Below are positions 35,585 to 45,224 of a stretch of 64,000 nt of DNA, piece by piece. Where the stretch lies: the NCBI GenBank assembly GCA_965198285.1, contig OZ240251.1, positions 1,798,001 through 1,862,000 on the forward strand, written 5' to 3'. The stretch's first letter is position 1, and the number at the start of each line of letters is the position of its first letter. The stretch is from UBA11872 sp965198285. GTDB taxonomy: Bacteria; Chloroflexota; UBA11872. The notes under the pieces were generated by a model. The model made no database searches. It was given only the letters and a program-made list of their open reading frames with translations, and had not been told where the DNA came from. Both the position numbers and the translations under genes were made by a program.

Positions 35585-38500
35585 ATGAGCGCACGTGTGA
35601 AGTCAGCGGTACTGGTTGCCTGCATCACGCTGATGGCGGCTGCGTTGTCAGGCTGCGGTCCCACGTCCTCGCCGGCTGCCGAACGAGAAGCCGCGACACC
35701 CGCTGCAACGGTCGTAGCTGCGACCGCTGCAAGTCCGTCGCCCACGGTCACAGCAGCGCTCGTAGCTACGGCTCGTCCGGAGCCTACGGCGGCCACGCCC
35801 TCTGCAACTCCCGAACCCACGGTCACCACCGCGCCAGTCGTAGTCACGCCCACCGCAACCCCTGAACCCACGACTACCGCCGCGCCGGTCGTCACTCCGA
35901 CGGCAAGTCCGGAGCCGACGGCTACTGCCGCGCCTCCGGTAAGCACGCCAACAGCAACTCCGCAGCCTACGGCCACGGTTGCACCGGAGTCCGAGGCCGG
36001 CGCTCCGCTGGCCTTCGATCCCCTGGTGACACGCGGCACGCTAAGCAACGGATTGGCCTACTACATCAGGCATAACGAGGAGCCGCGCGAGCGGGCCCAT
36101 TTATCGTTGGTCGTAAAGGCTGGCTCGATCCTCGAAGAGGAGGAACAGCGCGGGCTAGCTCACTTTGTCGAGCACATGGCCTTCAATGGCACCGAGCGCT
36201 TCGCCAAGCAGGAGATCGTCGAATACCTCGAGTCGATCGGCAGCACCTTCGGAGCCGACCTCAACGCTTCGACGGGCTTCGACCGCACGCTGTATTTCCT
36301 TGAGGTTCCAACTGACGATCCGGAGATTCTCGAGACGGCGTTTCAGATTCTCAGCGACTGGGCCTACGCCATAACGCTCGAGCCGGAAGAAGTGGAGCTG
36401 GAGCGCGGAGTCATCCTGGAAGAGTGGCGCTTGCGGCGGGGTTTTGGCGCGCGCTTTCAAGACAACTGGTTTCCGCTGATCTTTGGCGACTCTCGCTACA
36501 ACGAGCGGAGCCCAATTGGACTGCCCGGGGTCATCGAAACCGCACCGCCGGAGCGCCTGAGGGAATTCTACGAGCGCTGGTACCGACCTGACCTGATGGC
36601 CGTCATCGCCGTCGGCGACTTCGACACCGAGCTGATCGAGGCAAAGGTACGACAGCACTTCGCTCCGCCTCCCGAGGGAGAAGCCAGCCAGGCGAGTGCC
36701 GCCGTCGGATCTCCGACCGATCGGCCTCTCTATAGCGTGCCCGAGCACGATGCGCCGCGGGTGAACGTGTTCAGTGATCCCGAGGCACCGAGCACGCAGT
36801 TGTTCCTGCTGCGCAAGATTCCTCCGGAAACCGGCCAAAACCTGGCGGCACTTCGTCGCATTGTGGTGGACCGGCTTGCTTTCATGATGCTGAACGCTCG
36901 ACTCTTCGAGCGTAGCCAGGTCGAGGATCCCCCGTACCTAGGGGCCGGCGGCTCGCGGGGCCCCTTTGTCGATCCAGTGGACCTCGTGCAATTCGGGGCA
37001 TGGGTGGAGCAGGACGGCGTTGAGCCCGGGTTTGCGGCCCTGCTGGAGGAGACGCAGCGCGCTCGACAGCATGGGTTTACCGAGAGTGAGTTGGCCCGAG
37101 AAAAGATCACGCTCTTGAGTGCCGTTGAGCGCGTGTACAAGGAACGGGATCAGCGGGAATCGACAGATCTGGCCCGGGAGTATGCGGACCACTTCCTCAG
37201 CGGGATTCCGGTTCCCGGCGTGGAGGCCGAGTGGGAGTTCTACCAGGAGCTGCTTCCGCAGATTTCTCTGGCCGAGGTCGACGACGTGGCGAGCTCGTGG
37301 GCCGAGCCCGGGAACACCGTGCTCTTGGTTATGCGTCCCGAAGGAAGTGACGGCAAGTCGGATGATGATTTGGCTTCTGAGTTGCAGGCACAACTCGCGG
37401 CAGCCGACATGCTCGAAGTCGAGCCATACGAGGACGAGTTCGAGGATGTGCCGCTGTTGGCAACACTGCCGACGGCGGGAACTATCACGGATGAGGAGCA
37501 AATCGAGTCGATCGACGCCGTGAAGTGGACGCTGTCCAACGGCATTACCGTGATCGCCAAGCAGACCGACTTCAAGAATGACGAGATTGTGTTTGGCGCC
37601 TTTAGTCCGGGCGGGCACTCGCTGGTCGCCGACGCCGACCACGTGTCGGCACTGTACGCGGACCAGCTGGTTGCCGGCAGTGGCGTCGGTGAGCATGACA
37701 ACGTGGCCCTGGACAAGCTGCTGGCCGGCAAGCGGGTTTCGGTATCCCCCTACATCGGGGAGCTGTTCGAGGGATTCAGGGGCCGCGCCTCGCCGGAAGA
37801 CATGGAGACGCTGTTTCAACTGATAACCCTGTACGCCACCGCGCCGAGGTTGGATCCGGTCTACTACTCGACCTACGAGTCGAGCCTGCGCAGCGTCGCC
37901 GAGACTCGCGCCGATCAGCCGGACGCCGTGTTCTCCGACGCCGTGAACACGGTGCTGAGCCAGAACCACTTCCGCAGGCGGCCGCTGACGCTTGAACTGC
38001 TGGAGGAGCTCAGCCTGGAGCGCGCGGAAGCCGTGTACGCCGACCGGTTTGAGGACCTGGGCGACGCAACGTTCGTTTTCGTGGGCGCCTTTGACTGGGA
38101 AGCTATACGCTCGTTGACCGCCACCTACTTGGCTAGCTTGCCGACGAGCGGTCGTGTCGAGCAGTGGCGGGACGTCGGGGTCGATCCACCGACGGGGCTG
38201 GAGGACCATGTCGTCCGCAGCGGCATCGAACCGCGCAGTCGGACGATTGTGGTCTTTGCCGGAGAAGCGATGTTGAGCCGCCACGAAGCGCTGACGCTCA
38301 CGGCAGCGGCCGAGATGCTCACGATCCGTCTGCGCGAGCGATTGCGGGAGGAGCTCGGCGGTACCTATAGCGTCGGTGCGAACGCCAGGTCGACGCTCTT
38401 ACCGGACCCCGAGTACCGGATCTCCATTGGTTTCGGTAGCGACCCCGCCCGAGCCGAAGAGCTCTTGGCGGAGGTGTTCGAGGAACTGGATTGGCTGCGC

Positions 38501-38755
38501 GAAGGCGGCGAGCAGGAGTACCTGGATACGGTGAAGGAGCTTCTGCGTACGCCTCGAGAGGAGCAGTTGCGCGACAACGGTTTCTGGCTCGGTCAGATCC
38601 AGACGGTGACGCAGCGGGGTGAGGCGTTCACTGCGACTACCGGCTTCGAAGACCGGTTGGACGCGCTGACTCTTGAGGAAGTCGCCGCCGCGGCTCGGCG
38701 CTTCCTCACGGAGGACCGTTACGTGCAGGTGGTGCTGCTGCCGGAAGACGCCTGA
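35585..38755 (+). CDS. M16 (insulinase/pitrilysin) family peptidase lipoprotein
   Basis: A 1056-residue secreted zinc peptidase. ATG 35585 gives a clean lipoprotein signal ending LSGC (Cys near residue 24); an upstream TTG at 35558 is in frame. Residues 25-140 are a Pro/Thr/Ala-rich linker built from repeated TATPEPTxTAAPVV units. The first M16 domain has the inverted zinc motif H193-F-V-E196-H197 followed by the distal Glu region EPEEVELERGVILEEWR. A second, inactive M16 half (from about residue 640) lacks the zinc motif, as normal for the family. It is probably anchored outside the membrane, degrading peptides. It stands before uxuA but with 94 nt between. Confidence 0.9.
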   Translation: MSARVKSAVLVACITLMAAALSGCGPTSSPAAEREAATPAATVVAATAASPSPTVTAALVATARPEPTAATPSATPEPTVTTAPVVVTPTATPEPTTTAAPVVTPTASPEPTATAAPPVSTPTATPQPTATVAPESEAGAPLAFDPLVTRGTLSNGLAYYIRHNEEPRERAHLSLVVKAGSILEEEEQRGLAHFVEHMAFNGTERFAKQEIVEYLESIGSTFGADLNASTGFDRTLYFLEVPTDDPEILETAFQILSDWAYAITLEPEEVELERGVILEEWRLRRGFGARFQDNWFPLIFGDSRYNERSPIGLPGVIETAPPERLREFYERWYRPDLMAVIAVGDFDTELIEAKVRQHFAPPPEGEASQASAAVGSPTDRPLYSVPEHDAPRVNVFSDPEAPSTQLFLLRKIPPETGQNLAALRRIVVDRLAFMMLNARLFERSQVEDPPYLGAGGSRGPFVDPVDLVQFGAWVEQDGVEPGFAALLEETQRARQHGFTESELAREKITLLSAVERVYKERDQRESTDLAREYADHFLSGIPVPGVEAEWEFYQELLPQISLAEVDDVASSWAEPGNTVLLVMRPEGSDGKSDDDLASELQAQLAAADMLEVEPYEDEFEDVPLLATLPTAGTITDEEQIESIDAVKWTLSNGITVIAKQTDFKNDEIVFGAFSPGGHSLVADADHVSALYADQLVAGSGVGEHDNVALDKLLAGKRVSVSPYIGELFEGFRGRASPEDMETLFQLITLYATAPRLDPVYYSTYESSLRSVAETRADQPDAVFSDAVNTVLSQNHFRRRPLTLELLEELSLERAEAVYADRFEDLGDATFVFVGAFDWEAIRSLTATYLASLPTSGRVEQWRDVGVDPPTGLEDHVVRSGIEPRSRTIVVFAGEAMLSRHEALTLTAAAEMLTIRLRERLREELGGTYSVGANARSTLLPDPEYRISIGFGSDPARAEELLAEVFEELDWLREGGEQEYLDTVKELLRTPREEQLRDNGFWLGQIQTVTQRGEAFTATTGFEDRLDALTLEEVAAAARRFLTEDRYVQVVLLPEDA

Positions 38756-38849
38756 TGCTCCCAGGAGGATTGTCCGTTCGCTTGTAGCCCAAGCTTCCGA
38801 CGATCCGAGACGGTCGTTGCAGACAACGTAGCCCAGGCAGGAGGCCGAG

Positions 38850-39833
38850 ATGAGATTGGCGGTTTCCGGAGAGCCGACGGAAGAGACTCTAGCCTTCGGA
38901 CGCCAGATTGGCGCTACCGAGTTTGTGGGAAGCCCGGGACTGCCAATCGAGCGGGGCTACTACCGCTTTCAGGATCTGATGCTTGTCCGCAACCGGGTTC
39001 AGGACGTCGGTCTGCGGTACGACGTCGCGAGCATGCCCGAGGAGTGGACCTACAAGATCAAGCTGGGGCTCCCGGGCCGTGACGAGCAAATCGACAGCTG
39101 GCGCCGCTCGATCGAGAACATGGGGGCTGCGGGCTTCAAGGCCATCGTCTACTTCTTCTCGCTCCGCAGCAGTATCGGCCACTACGGTCTGAGGACCTCC
39201 AGAGCGACGCCGGGACGGGGCGGCGCCAAGGTCACGACGTTCGATTACGACTTGATTAAGGACGCCAACGAAGACTTTTGGAAGGCGCCGCTGGACCGTG
39301 GGGTGCGGGTGACCGACCAGCAGGTTTGGGACAACATCACCTACTTCCTGGAAGCCGTGATCCCAACCGCCGAGGCAGCTGGGGTGAAGCTGGCTCTCCA
39401 TCCGGACGACCCGCCGATATCGCCCATCGCGGGCGTGGCCAGGGTGTTCCGCAGTCACGCGGCCCTGAAACGGCTGATGGATATCGTGCCCAGCGACTCG
39501 AACTGCTTGACGTTCTGCGTGGGCACAATCTCGGCAATGCCGGAGGACGTCTTCGACGCGATCAGGCATTTCGGACCTCGGAACAAGATTTGCCTGGTGC
39601 ACTTCAGGAACGTCTCGGGCCCTGTGCCGAAGTTCGAGGAGACGTTCATCGACGATGGGCACGTCGACATGCTGGAGGCGATGCGCCTCTTTGGGGAAGT
39701 GGGTTACGACGGGCCCTTCGTTTATGACCACGTGCCGGAAATGGTGGGCGACTCTGAGCGGCAAGAACAAGCGGTCGCCTTTGCCCTGGGATATATGAAG
39801 GGACTGATGAAGGCAGTGGGCGTCGACCGGTAG
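38850..39833 (+). CDS. uxuA: Mannonate dehydratase
   Basis: A 327-residue UxuA-type TIM barrel converting D-mannonate to 2-keto-3-deoxygluconate, a step of glucuronate and alginate-type uronate degradation. Family motifs are KLALHPDDPP, NCLTFCVGTISAM, CLVHFRNVSG and ETFIDDGHVDMLEAM, which supply metal and substrate ligands. ATG 38850 follows AGGAGG at 5 nt. It is a little shorter than the E. coli enzyme. No other uronate genes (uxaC, kdgK) are next to it, though the dehydrogenases at 10-20 kb could feed it. Confidence 0.9.
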   Translation: MRLAVSGEPTEETLAFGRQIGATEFVGSPGLPIERGYYRFQDLMLVRNRVQDVGLRYDVASMPEEWTYKIKLGLPGRDEQIDSWRRSIENMGAAGFKAIVYFFSLRSSIGHYGLRTSRATPGRGGAKVTTFDYDLIKDANEDFWKAPLDRGVRVTDQQVWDNITYFLEAVIPTAEAAGVKLALHPDDPPISPIAGVARVFRSHAALKRLMDIVPSDSNCLTFCVGTISAMPEDVFDAIRHFGPRNKICLVHFRNVSGPVPKFEETFIDDGHVDMLEAMRLFGEVGYDGPFVYDHVPEMVGDSERQEQAVAFALGYMKGLMKAVGVDR

Positions 39834-39874
39834 GCACCGGACATACGAAGCCCTGTCTCTGAACGCGATTGAGC

Positions 39875-40681
39875 CTAGCTGTCCTTGATGCGGCGTTCGA
39901 GCCGCTGAAGGGCGTCCTGCGTAGCGCGAATCTCGCTCAGCAACTCGTCGCGTGACACGGGGCGTTCGAGATCGCGGAGACGTTCGAGTTTGGCTTCGTC
40001 AAGATTGTTGATGATGATTGCAATGAAGAGATTGAAAACGACGAACGTACCTATCACCACGAAGCTGACGAAGTAGATCCAGGATAGCTCGTTCATCTCC
40101 ATAGCATTAAACATGATATCCGTCCAGCCTTCAAGGGTTATGATGTTGAAGAGCGTGAGCAGTGATCTGCCAAGATCACGCCAGTTTTCCGGGTCGTGTT
40201 CACCGAACAGATGGTATCCGATGATGGCGTAAATGTAGACGACGATACTCATGAGAAGCATGACGTGACCGACGCTTGGTATCGAGCTAATCAACGCCGT
40301 TACGATCAGCCGCAGGTCCTTGATCGTTGACACCAACCGCAGCACTCGCAATAGGCGTGCCAGGCGGACGATCATGGCGAATTGTCCGGTTGCCGGGATT
40401 AGCGCAAAGACAATCACCAGGAAGTCGAACACATTCCAGCCATCGCGGAAATACCCGGCGACACGAGGAGATGCCGCGGTCATCTTCAGGATTGCTTCCA
40501 CGATGAATATGGCCAGGGTTATGTGATGTCCGATATCGATCCAGTTGCCAAATGCCTGATCGACTTCGGGCGAAGTCCCGACGCCCAGCAGGACCGCGTT
40601 GAGGATGATGATGGATACGATGGCCGCATCGAATGTCGGAGCTTCGGTGATGCGACGAGACAGGGCTATTATTCTGTTCAT
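39875..40681 (-). CDS. NaChBac-like single-domain voltage-gated cation channel
   Basis: About 268 residues from ATG 40681 (ATG 40687 in frame). Six membrane segments are visible; S4 is MIVRLARLLRVLRLV with Arg at every third position. The pore loop LFNIITLEGWTDIM carries TLEGW, close to TLESW of bacterial sodium channels. After S6 (VFNLFIAIIINNL) a charged helix (about the last 40 residues) is likely the C-terminal coiled coil that tetramerises the channel. The gene is alone and convergent with uxuA. Na+ selectivity is likely from the Glu-containing filter, not proven. Confidence 0.92.
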   Translation of the reverse strand: MNRIIALSRRITEAPTFDAAIVSIIILNAVLLGVGTSPEVDQAFGNWIDIGHHITLAIFIVEAILKMTAASPRVAGYFRDGWNVFDFLVIVFALIPATGQFAMIVRLARLLRVLRLVSTIKDLRLIVTALISSIPSVGHVMLLMSIVVYIYAIIGYHLFGEHDPENWRDLGRSLLTLFNIITLEGWTDIMFNAMEMNELSWIYFVSFVVIGTFVVFNLFIAIIINNLDEAKLERLRDLERPVSRDELLSEIRATQDALQRLERRIKDS

Positions 40682-40687
40682 GGCCAT

Positions 40688-41739
40688 GATCCTACGTCTG
40701 GTGCGACGTAAACTTGGTGGCGTCCCTGGCTGATCTGAAGCCGCTCGGCGACACGCGCGCGGCCATTCGTGGTCGTCAGGATCTGATTGGTCGAGGTGTG
40801 TCTCGGGCGAGCCGGCGGCCATCGTAGCAGACCGGTCCCCGGCCTAAATCGGTGGCGGCGGTTCCCTGAGAGGGGCTTGCGGGTGCACGCCCGACCCATG
40901 AGGCGATGACGAGTAGTGTCTCTGGTGATGTCGACGGCGACCCAGGTGTCGACAGAGCCACGTTCTTGAACGTCTTGCCGTTGACGAGCCGGCACTAGCG
41001 GATCGTCGCGAGCTCCTATGTGGCTGGTGACAGGCGTCGGTGGTCGGCGGGATGGTTGCAAAGTCAAGTGCAACGTGCGGCTGTAGCGTGCGCCAGTGCG
41101 GTTGTCCAAGGATGTGGAACGAAATCTTCAGCGGTAGTGCGAGCGAAACCAGAGGTTTTGGAAGGCTCGTTCTATCGAGGAGCTGTGCTTTCACTCGAAC
41201 GTTGTCTACAAGTTACATCTCATTGAAGTCTGGCATCTGTCCTTGCGGCTAAGAGGCCTTCAGCGACCCTGCAAAAATCGCTGTGGGACGCTGCGATTCT
41301 CGTATTGGCCGCTCTTATTGACCGGGCGCTCCCGAAAGTCACAGATGCCTTTCACTCTGTTGTACGGATGGGGCCGGCTATCGGTGCGTTGGAGCGATTG
41401 GCGCCGCAGTCTCCTCTGGCGAACATTGTCTGTTGGGCGTTGGCATCGACGGGATGATGAGTGAGAACGGGTCGAAGGAATCGGTTCATTGGTGGCTCAT
41501 TCTCAAGCCCGCGCACAGCGTCGTGACACTGGGCCGGTGGGCGGACGCGCCGCCCGCTCGGTTTGCCCTTCAGCGGCCCGAGGATTGACTCCCGCGTGCG
41601 GCACTGCCGGGATCACAGCCCGTGACTATCGTTGAATTCGGGACTTGAGTCGGGCACGATCTGGGAGGGACTACCGAAGTCCCGACGACCGAGGCCCACA
41701 TGCTCAGGCTCAGAGGGCAGTAGAAGTTGAGGCAGGAGA
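40688..41739. other. Long intergenic region, no gene recognised
   Basis: About 1.05 kb between the channel gene and the next propeller gene. Frames such as 40678-41109 and 40844-41194 (minus) are low-complexity and overlap each other. A mobile-element relic was considered but no transposase motif can be defended. Confidence 0.45.
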
Positions 41740-43212
41740 ATGACACGGCACACAAGCGAGACGATCAATCTCGGTTCTCAAAAGCATCTCTTCATTGATT
41801 TCTCCCTCGCCGATCAGGTCGAGGGCGTCCGGCTGCGAGTAAACCCGCCGCGCGTTGGCGGGGTGGCCATTCACCGGGATCGAGCCTGGGAGCACCACCT
41901 CCACTTTCCGAATACCGTGATCGACGACGACGGTCTGGCGCGGATGTGGTATGCGTCCAGCCAAATGGGCGCCGGCAATCTAAACACCATTCGCTGGGGA
42001 TATGCCGAGTCACTCGATGGCATCCACTGGCGCAAACCGAATCTGGGCCTTGTAGAAGTTGACCGCGTGAGCGCGAACAACCTCATCCCGGATCCGGCGG
42101 GAAGCGTCTTCAAAGACCCCACGGCTCCCCCGGAAGAGCGCTACAAAGGCTACTGGCTTAACCGAGGCCGAGACGCCGGCCCGACCGGATTCGGTTTCTT
42201 CACGTCAGCCGACGGCTTGCGGTTCAGGCGTAAAGGCGGCAACGGCGTTGAGCTGATCGGGGATACGCAGAACCAAGCGTTCTGGGATGAGCGAATCGGA
42301 CGCTACGTGGCCTATTTGCGAAATTGGGTCCCAACCGGTCGAGACGAGGAGTGGCTGAGCGCCGTTGGACCGTGGCGGCGCGCGGTCGCGCGTTGGGAAA
42401 CGGATGACCTGACGTCCCGCGACGGCTGGCAGCTGACCGATTCGCCGGTCCGAATGAGAGGCACCGCGCTGCTCACCAGCGAACTTCCGACGGTGCTCGC
42501 ATTGGACGATCTGGACCCACCCGACATGGACATTTACACGCCCTCGGTCGTCAAGTACCCGGGATCCGACGACGTGTACATCTCGACGTTCTCGGCGTAC
42601 AAGCACTTCACCGAGGCCGAAATCCTGGACGCCGAGCCGCGCGAAAACGATGGCTTGATGGAGATTCAACTGGCCGTCAGCCGCGACGGAATCACCTGGG
42701 ACCGCCCGGACCGTCGGCCCTACGTTCGCATCGAGCCCGCCGGGCCCCGATCGCAGATGGTCTACTCGGCTCTCGGAATAGTCATCCGCGGCCACACGAT
42801 CTACCAGTACGGCACCGCGTACGACCAGTCGCACGGGCTCAAACGCACGAACAATCCAGGCGGGCAGGTCATTTGGACCGAGCAGCGCCTAGACGGATTC
42901 GTCGCCGCCGAGGCGGCCTACGGTGGCGGCGAGATGATCACGAAGCCCGTCGTCTTCAGCGGCAATCGCCTGGAACTCAACATCGATGCATCGGCCAGCG
43001 GCGAGGCCCGGGTTGAGCTACAGGATGCCGAGGGGCGGGCCATCGAGGGATACACACTGGACGCGTGCGACCGGGTGCTGGGCAACCACATTCGGCAGAT
43101 CGTGACCTGGCGCGGCGACTCGCGGCTGCCCGCAACGGCCGGACAGCCCCTGCGCCTGCGGATCGTGATGCGCGGTGCTCGGTTGTACGCCCTTCAATTC
43201 GTGGCTGCGTAG
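41740..43212 (+). CDS. FVDDYLI-type beta-propeller protein, divergent member
   Basis: A 490-residue protein of the same fold as those at 26713 and 28560: KHLFIDFSLADQVEGVRLRVNPP at the start, ESLDGIHWRKPNLGLVE, SADGLRFRRKGG and AVSRDGITWDRP as blade repeats, and a C-terminal sandwich RVELQDAEGRAIEGYTLDAC to LRIVMRGARLYALQF. It is clearly more distant than the other two. ATG 41740 lies right after GGCAGGAGA. No signal peptide. Likely glycoside-processing; unproven. Confidence 0.75.
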   Translation: MTRHTSETINLGSQKHLFIDFSLADQVEGVRLRVNPPRVGGVAIHRDRAWEHHLHFPNTVIDDDGLARMWYASSQMGAGNLNTIRWGYAESLDGIHWRKPNLGLVEVDRVSANNLIPDPAGSVFKDPTAPPEERYKGYWLNRGRDAGPTGFGFFTSADGLRFRRKGGNGVELIGDTQNQAFWDERIGRYVAYLRNWVPTGRDEEWLSAVGPWRRAVARWETDDLTSRDGWQLTDSPVRMRGTALLTSELPTVLALDDLDPPDMDIYTPSVVKYPGSDDVYISTFSAYKHFTEAEILDAEPRENDGLMEIQLAVSRDGITWDRPDRRPYVRIEPAGPRSQMVYSALGIVIRGHTIYQYGTAYDQSHGLKRTNNPGGQVIWTEQRLDGFVAAEAAYGGGEMITKPVVFSGNRLELNIDASASGEARVELQDAEGRAIEGYTLDACDRVLGNHIRQIVTWRGDSRLPATAGQPLRLRIVMRGARLYALQFVAA

Positions 43213-43262
43213 CGCAAGTGCGCGCATTCCATGTCGGCCAGGTGCGGCGGCCCGGCAAGGTC

Positions 43263-43814
43263 TCAGCGGCTCTTGAGGCCCAGGGCCTTTATGTTCACGG
43301 GTAACCCGGCGAACATGACGACCACTTCGTCCGCGACGGCGGCGAAAAGCTGGTTGACCCGCCCCAACTCGTCGGCGTAGACCCGTCCCAACTTTGTAGC
43401 GGGAACGACGCCGAGTCCTACTTCGTTGCTTACAACAATCCAGGACGAGTCGCCGTTCTCGTAGAGATTGAGCAGGCGGCGAGCCTGCTCTGGGATGTCC
43501 GGCCCGGCTTCTTCCTCGTCGCGACCCTGAAGCAACAGATTGCTCACCCACAATGTCAGACAGTCGAGCAACACCGTGTCTACGGCAGGCAAGCGTGGTC
43601 CGAGGGTCGTGACCAAATCGAGCGGTTCCTCCAGCGTGTGCCAGTCCGCCGGTCGCTCGGCTTGGTGCGTCTGGATGCGGGCGGCCATTTCCTCGTCGCC
43701 GGCTTCGGCCGTGGCCACAAACAGCACGCGGCCGCCGTTCCGCGCCAGTTGCTGTGCAAAGCGGCTCTTCCCGGCGCGAACGCCGCCCAGCACCAGGGTC
43801 AGGCGCTTGCTCAT
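43263..43814 (-). CDS. cobU: Adenosylcobinamide kinase/phosphate guanylyltransferase
   Basis: A 183-residue bifunctional enzyme of nucleotide-loop assembly: phosphorylates adenosylcobinamide and adds GMP. P-loop GGVRAGKS (residues 10-17), then FVATAEAGDEEMAARI with the downstream conserved HQAERP, LDCLTLWVSNLLL and VSNEVGLGVVP are all diagnostic. Its ATG overlaps the cobC stop by 4 nt (ATGA), so it is the last gene of the cobalamin operon. Confidence 0.95.
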   Translation of the reverse strand: MSKRLTLVLGGVRAGKSRFAQQLARNGGRVLFVATAEAGDEEMAARIQTHQAERPADWHTLEEPLDLVTTLGPRLPAVDTVLLDCLTLWVSNLLLQGRDEEEAGPDIPEQARRLLNLYENGDSSWIVVSNEVGLGVVPATKLGRVYADELGRVNQLFAAVADEVVVMFAGLPVNIKALGLKSR

Positions 43815-44449
43815 GCCGGGTCTGGGTCGTCAGCAGCCGAGAGGTGGCTGGTGTCGTTCCAGCTTTCGAGGACGCGGCTGCCGGCGTGATCGTTGATGAT
43901 CGCAAGCGAGGCGTTATCGATTCGGAACTTCCAGAAGTCGGCGTCGGCCAGATCCAGCAGACAGACCACAAGGGCGCGCAGCGATCCACCGTGTGCCACG
44001 ACCAGAACGTTCTCCCGAGCGTCGAGACTCGCACTCGCGCGCGTGCTGAAGCGGCGTACCCGGTCGAGCGCATCGGCTGCGCCCTCGCCGCCGGGCGCGG
44101 ACCATCCCAGGTTTCCTCCGGCCTCGATCCGCTCGGTGAGCACGCCGGGAAAGCGGGCCTCGACCTCCTCGAGGGTGAGACCTTCCCACTCGCCGTACGA
44201 GAACTCGCGAAGGTCCGAATCGGGAGTGATCGCAAGGTCTCGGCCAGCGACGATGATCCGAGCGGTTTCGGCCGCGCGCGGCAAGTCGCTGGAGTAGACC
44301 GCCGAGAACTCGACACGTCGAAGCCGCCCGGCCAGTTGGGTTGCCTGGCTGCGGCCCTCGGCGCTCAGTGCCACTGCCATGTGCCCTTGCATCCGGCCAA
44401 TTCGATTCCACTCCGTCTCGCCGTGTCGTACGAGGTACCAGGTGCGCAT
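43811..44449 (-). CDS. cobC: Histidine phosphatase, likely alpha-ribazole phosphatase
   Basis: A 212-residue phosphoglycerate-mutase-like phosphatase. YLVRHGETEWNRIGRMQGH carries the catalytic His; SSDLPRAAETARII and VVAHGGSLRAL carry the Arg and second His. By context between cobS and cobU, it should remove the phosphate from alpha-ribazole-5'-phosphate or adenosylcobalamin-5'-phosphate. Sequence alone would not separate it from other members of this broad family. Confidence 0.85.
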   Translation of the reverse strand: MRTWYLVRHGETEWNRIGRMQGHMAVALSAEGRSQATQLAGRLRRVEFSAVYSSDLPRAAETARIIVAGRDLAITPDSDLREFSYGEWEGLTLEEVEARFPGVLTERIEAGGNLGWSAPGGEGAADALDRVRRFSTRASASLDARENVLVVAHGGSLRALVVCLLDLADADFWKFRIDNASLAIINDHAGSRVLESWNDTSHLSAADDPDPA

Positions 44450-44465
44450 GCGTGGGGGTTGCTTG

Positions 44466-45224
44466 CTAGAAGGGGAAGTCTACGAGTATCGGTGCCGTGC
44501 GAATCAGGATGACTCCGAGGAGCAGCACCGTTACCTCGGCGACTTCATTGGTGGCGCCGTAGGTATCGCCGGTCATGCCGCCGAGCATCCGTCGAAACCA
44601 CCATCCGAGTCCCAGGGCGAGACCAGTCGCGCATGCCAACAGCAGCAACCCGGCAATGCCAAGTAGCAAGCCACCGGCAACCGCGGCCGTGACAAAGGCG
44701 AACGCGAGTTGACGCCAGCTGGATCCGGCCTGAAATGCCGTGCCCAGACCCTGCGATCGGACATAAGGGAACACGCCCATCGTGGCGACGATGGCGAAGC
44801 GTGACAGGCAGGGAAACAGAACCAGGACGGCAGTTCGTTCCCCGGCCGGGATGCCGACCACAAGCGTCCACTTCAGTAACAAGAGGCCGACGCCGCCAAT
44901 CACGGCAAACGCGCCGACGTGAGAGTCGCGAAGAATCGCCAGCCGGGACTCGCGGTCGTGGCCACCCAGTAGGCCGTCGCATGTATCCAGAAACCCCTCG
45001 GTATGGATGGCGCGCGTCAGCACCAGGAGGGCCGCAATCAGCAGCGCACCCATGACCGGTGGAGGGAGCACCTGGCCGGCTGCGACATCCAGCCCGGCAA
45101 GCAGGCCACCGAGCCCCAGGCCGACGAGCGGAAAATAGGCTCTCGCGGGCCCCATCGGCCCGGTGTGAACAGACGCCACCGGCAACACGGTCAGGAAACC
45201 GATGGCCAGCCGGAGGCTCTTCAC
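44466..45224 (-). CDS. cobS: Adenosylcobinamide-GDP ribazoletransferase
   Basis: A 252-residue integral membrane enzyme joining adenosylcobinamide-GDP and alpha-ribazole. Diagnostic motifs are AIGFLTVLPV at the start, HTEGFLDTCDGLLGGHDRESRLAILRDSHVGAF with the acidic metal site, and MTGDTYGATNEVAEV near the end. Several hydrophobic helices are visible. Its start overlaps the cobT stop by 4 nt. Confidence 0.95.
   Translation of the reverse strand: MKSLRLAIGFLTVLPVASVHTGPMGPARAYFPLVGLGLGGLLAGLDVAAGQVLPPPVMGALLIAALLVLTRAIHTEGFLDTCDGLLGGHDRESRLAILRDSHVGAFAVIGGVGLLLLKWTLVVGIPAGERTAVLVLFPCLSRFAIVATMGVFPYVRSQGLGTAFQAGSSWRQLAFAFVTAAVAGGLLLGIAGLLLLACATGLALGLGWWFRRMLGGMTGDTYGATNEVAEVTVLLLGVILIRTAPILVDFPF

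Noticed and set aside
35058..35588. 176-codon frame upstream of the M16 peptidase
   Set aside because: It overlaps the peptidase start in another frame, has no motif and looks like a GC-rich by-product.
40678..41194. Overlapping minus-strand frames considered as a transposase relic
   Set aside because: No DDE, HUH or serine-recombinase motif and no terminal repeats could be identified.
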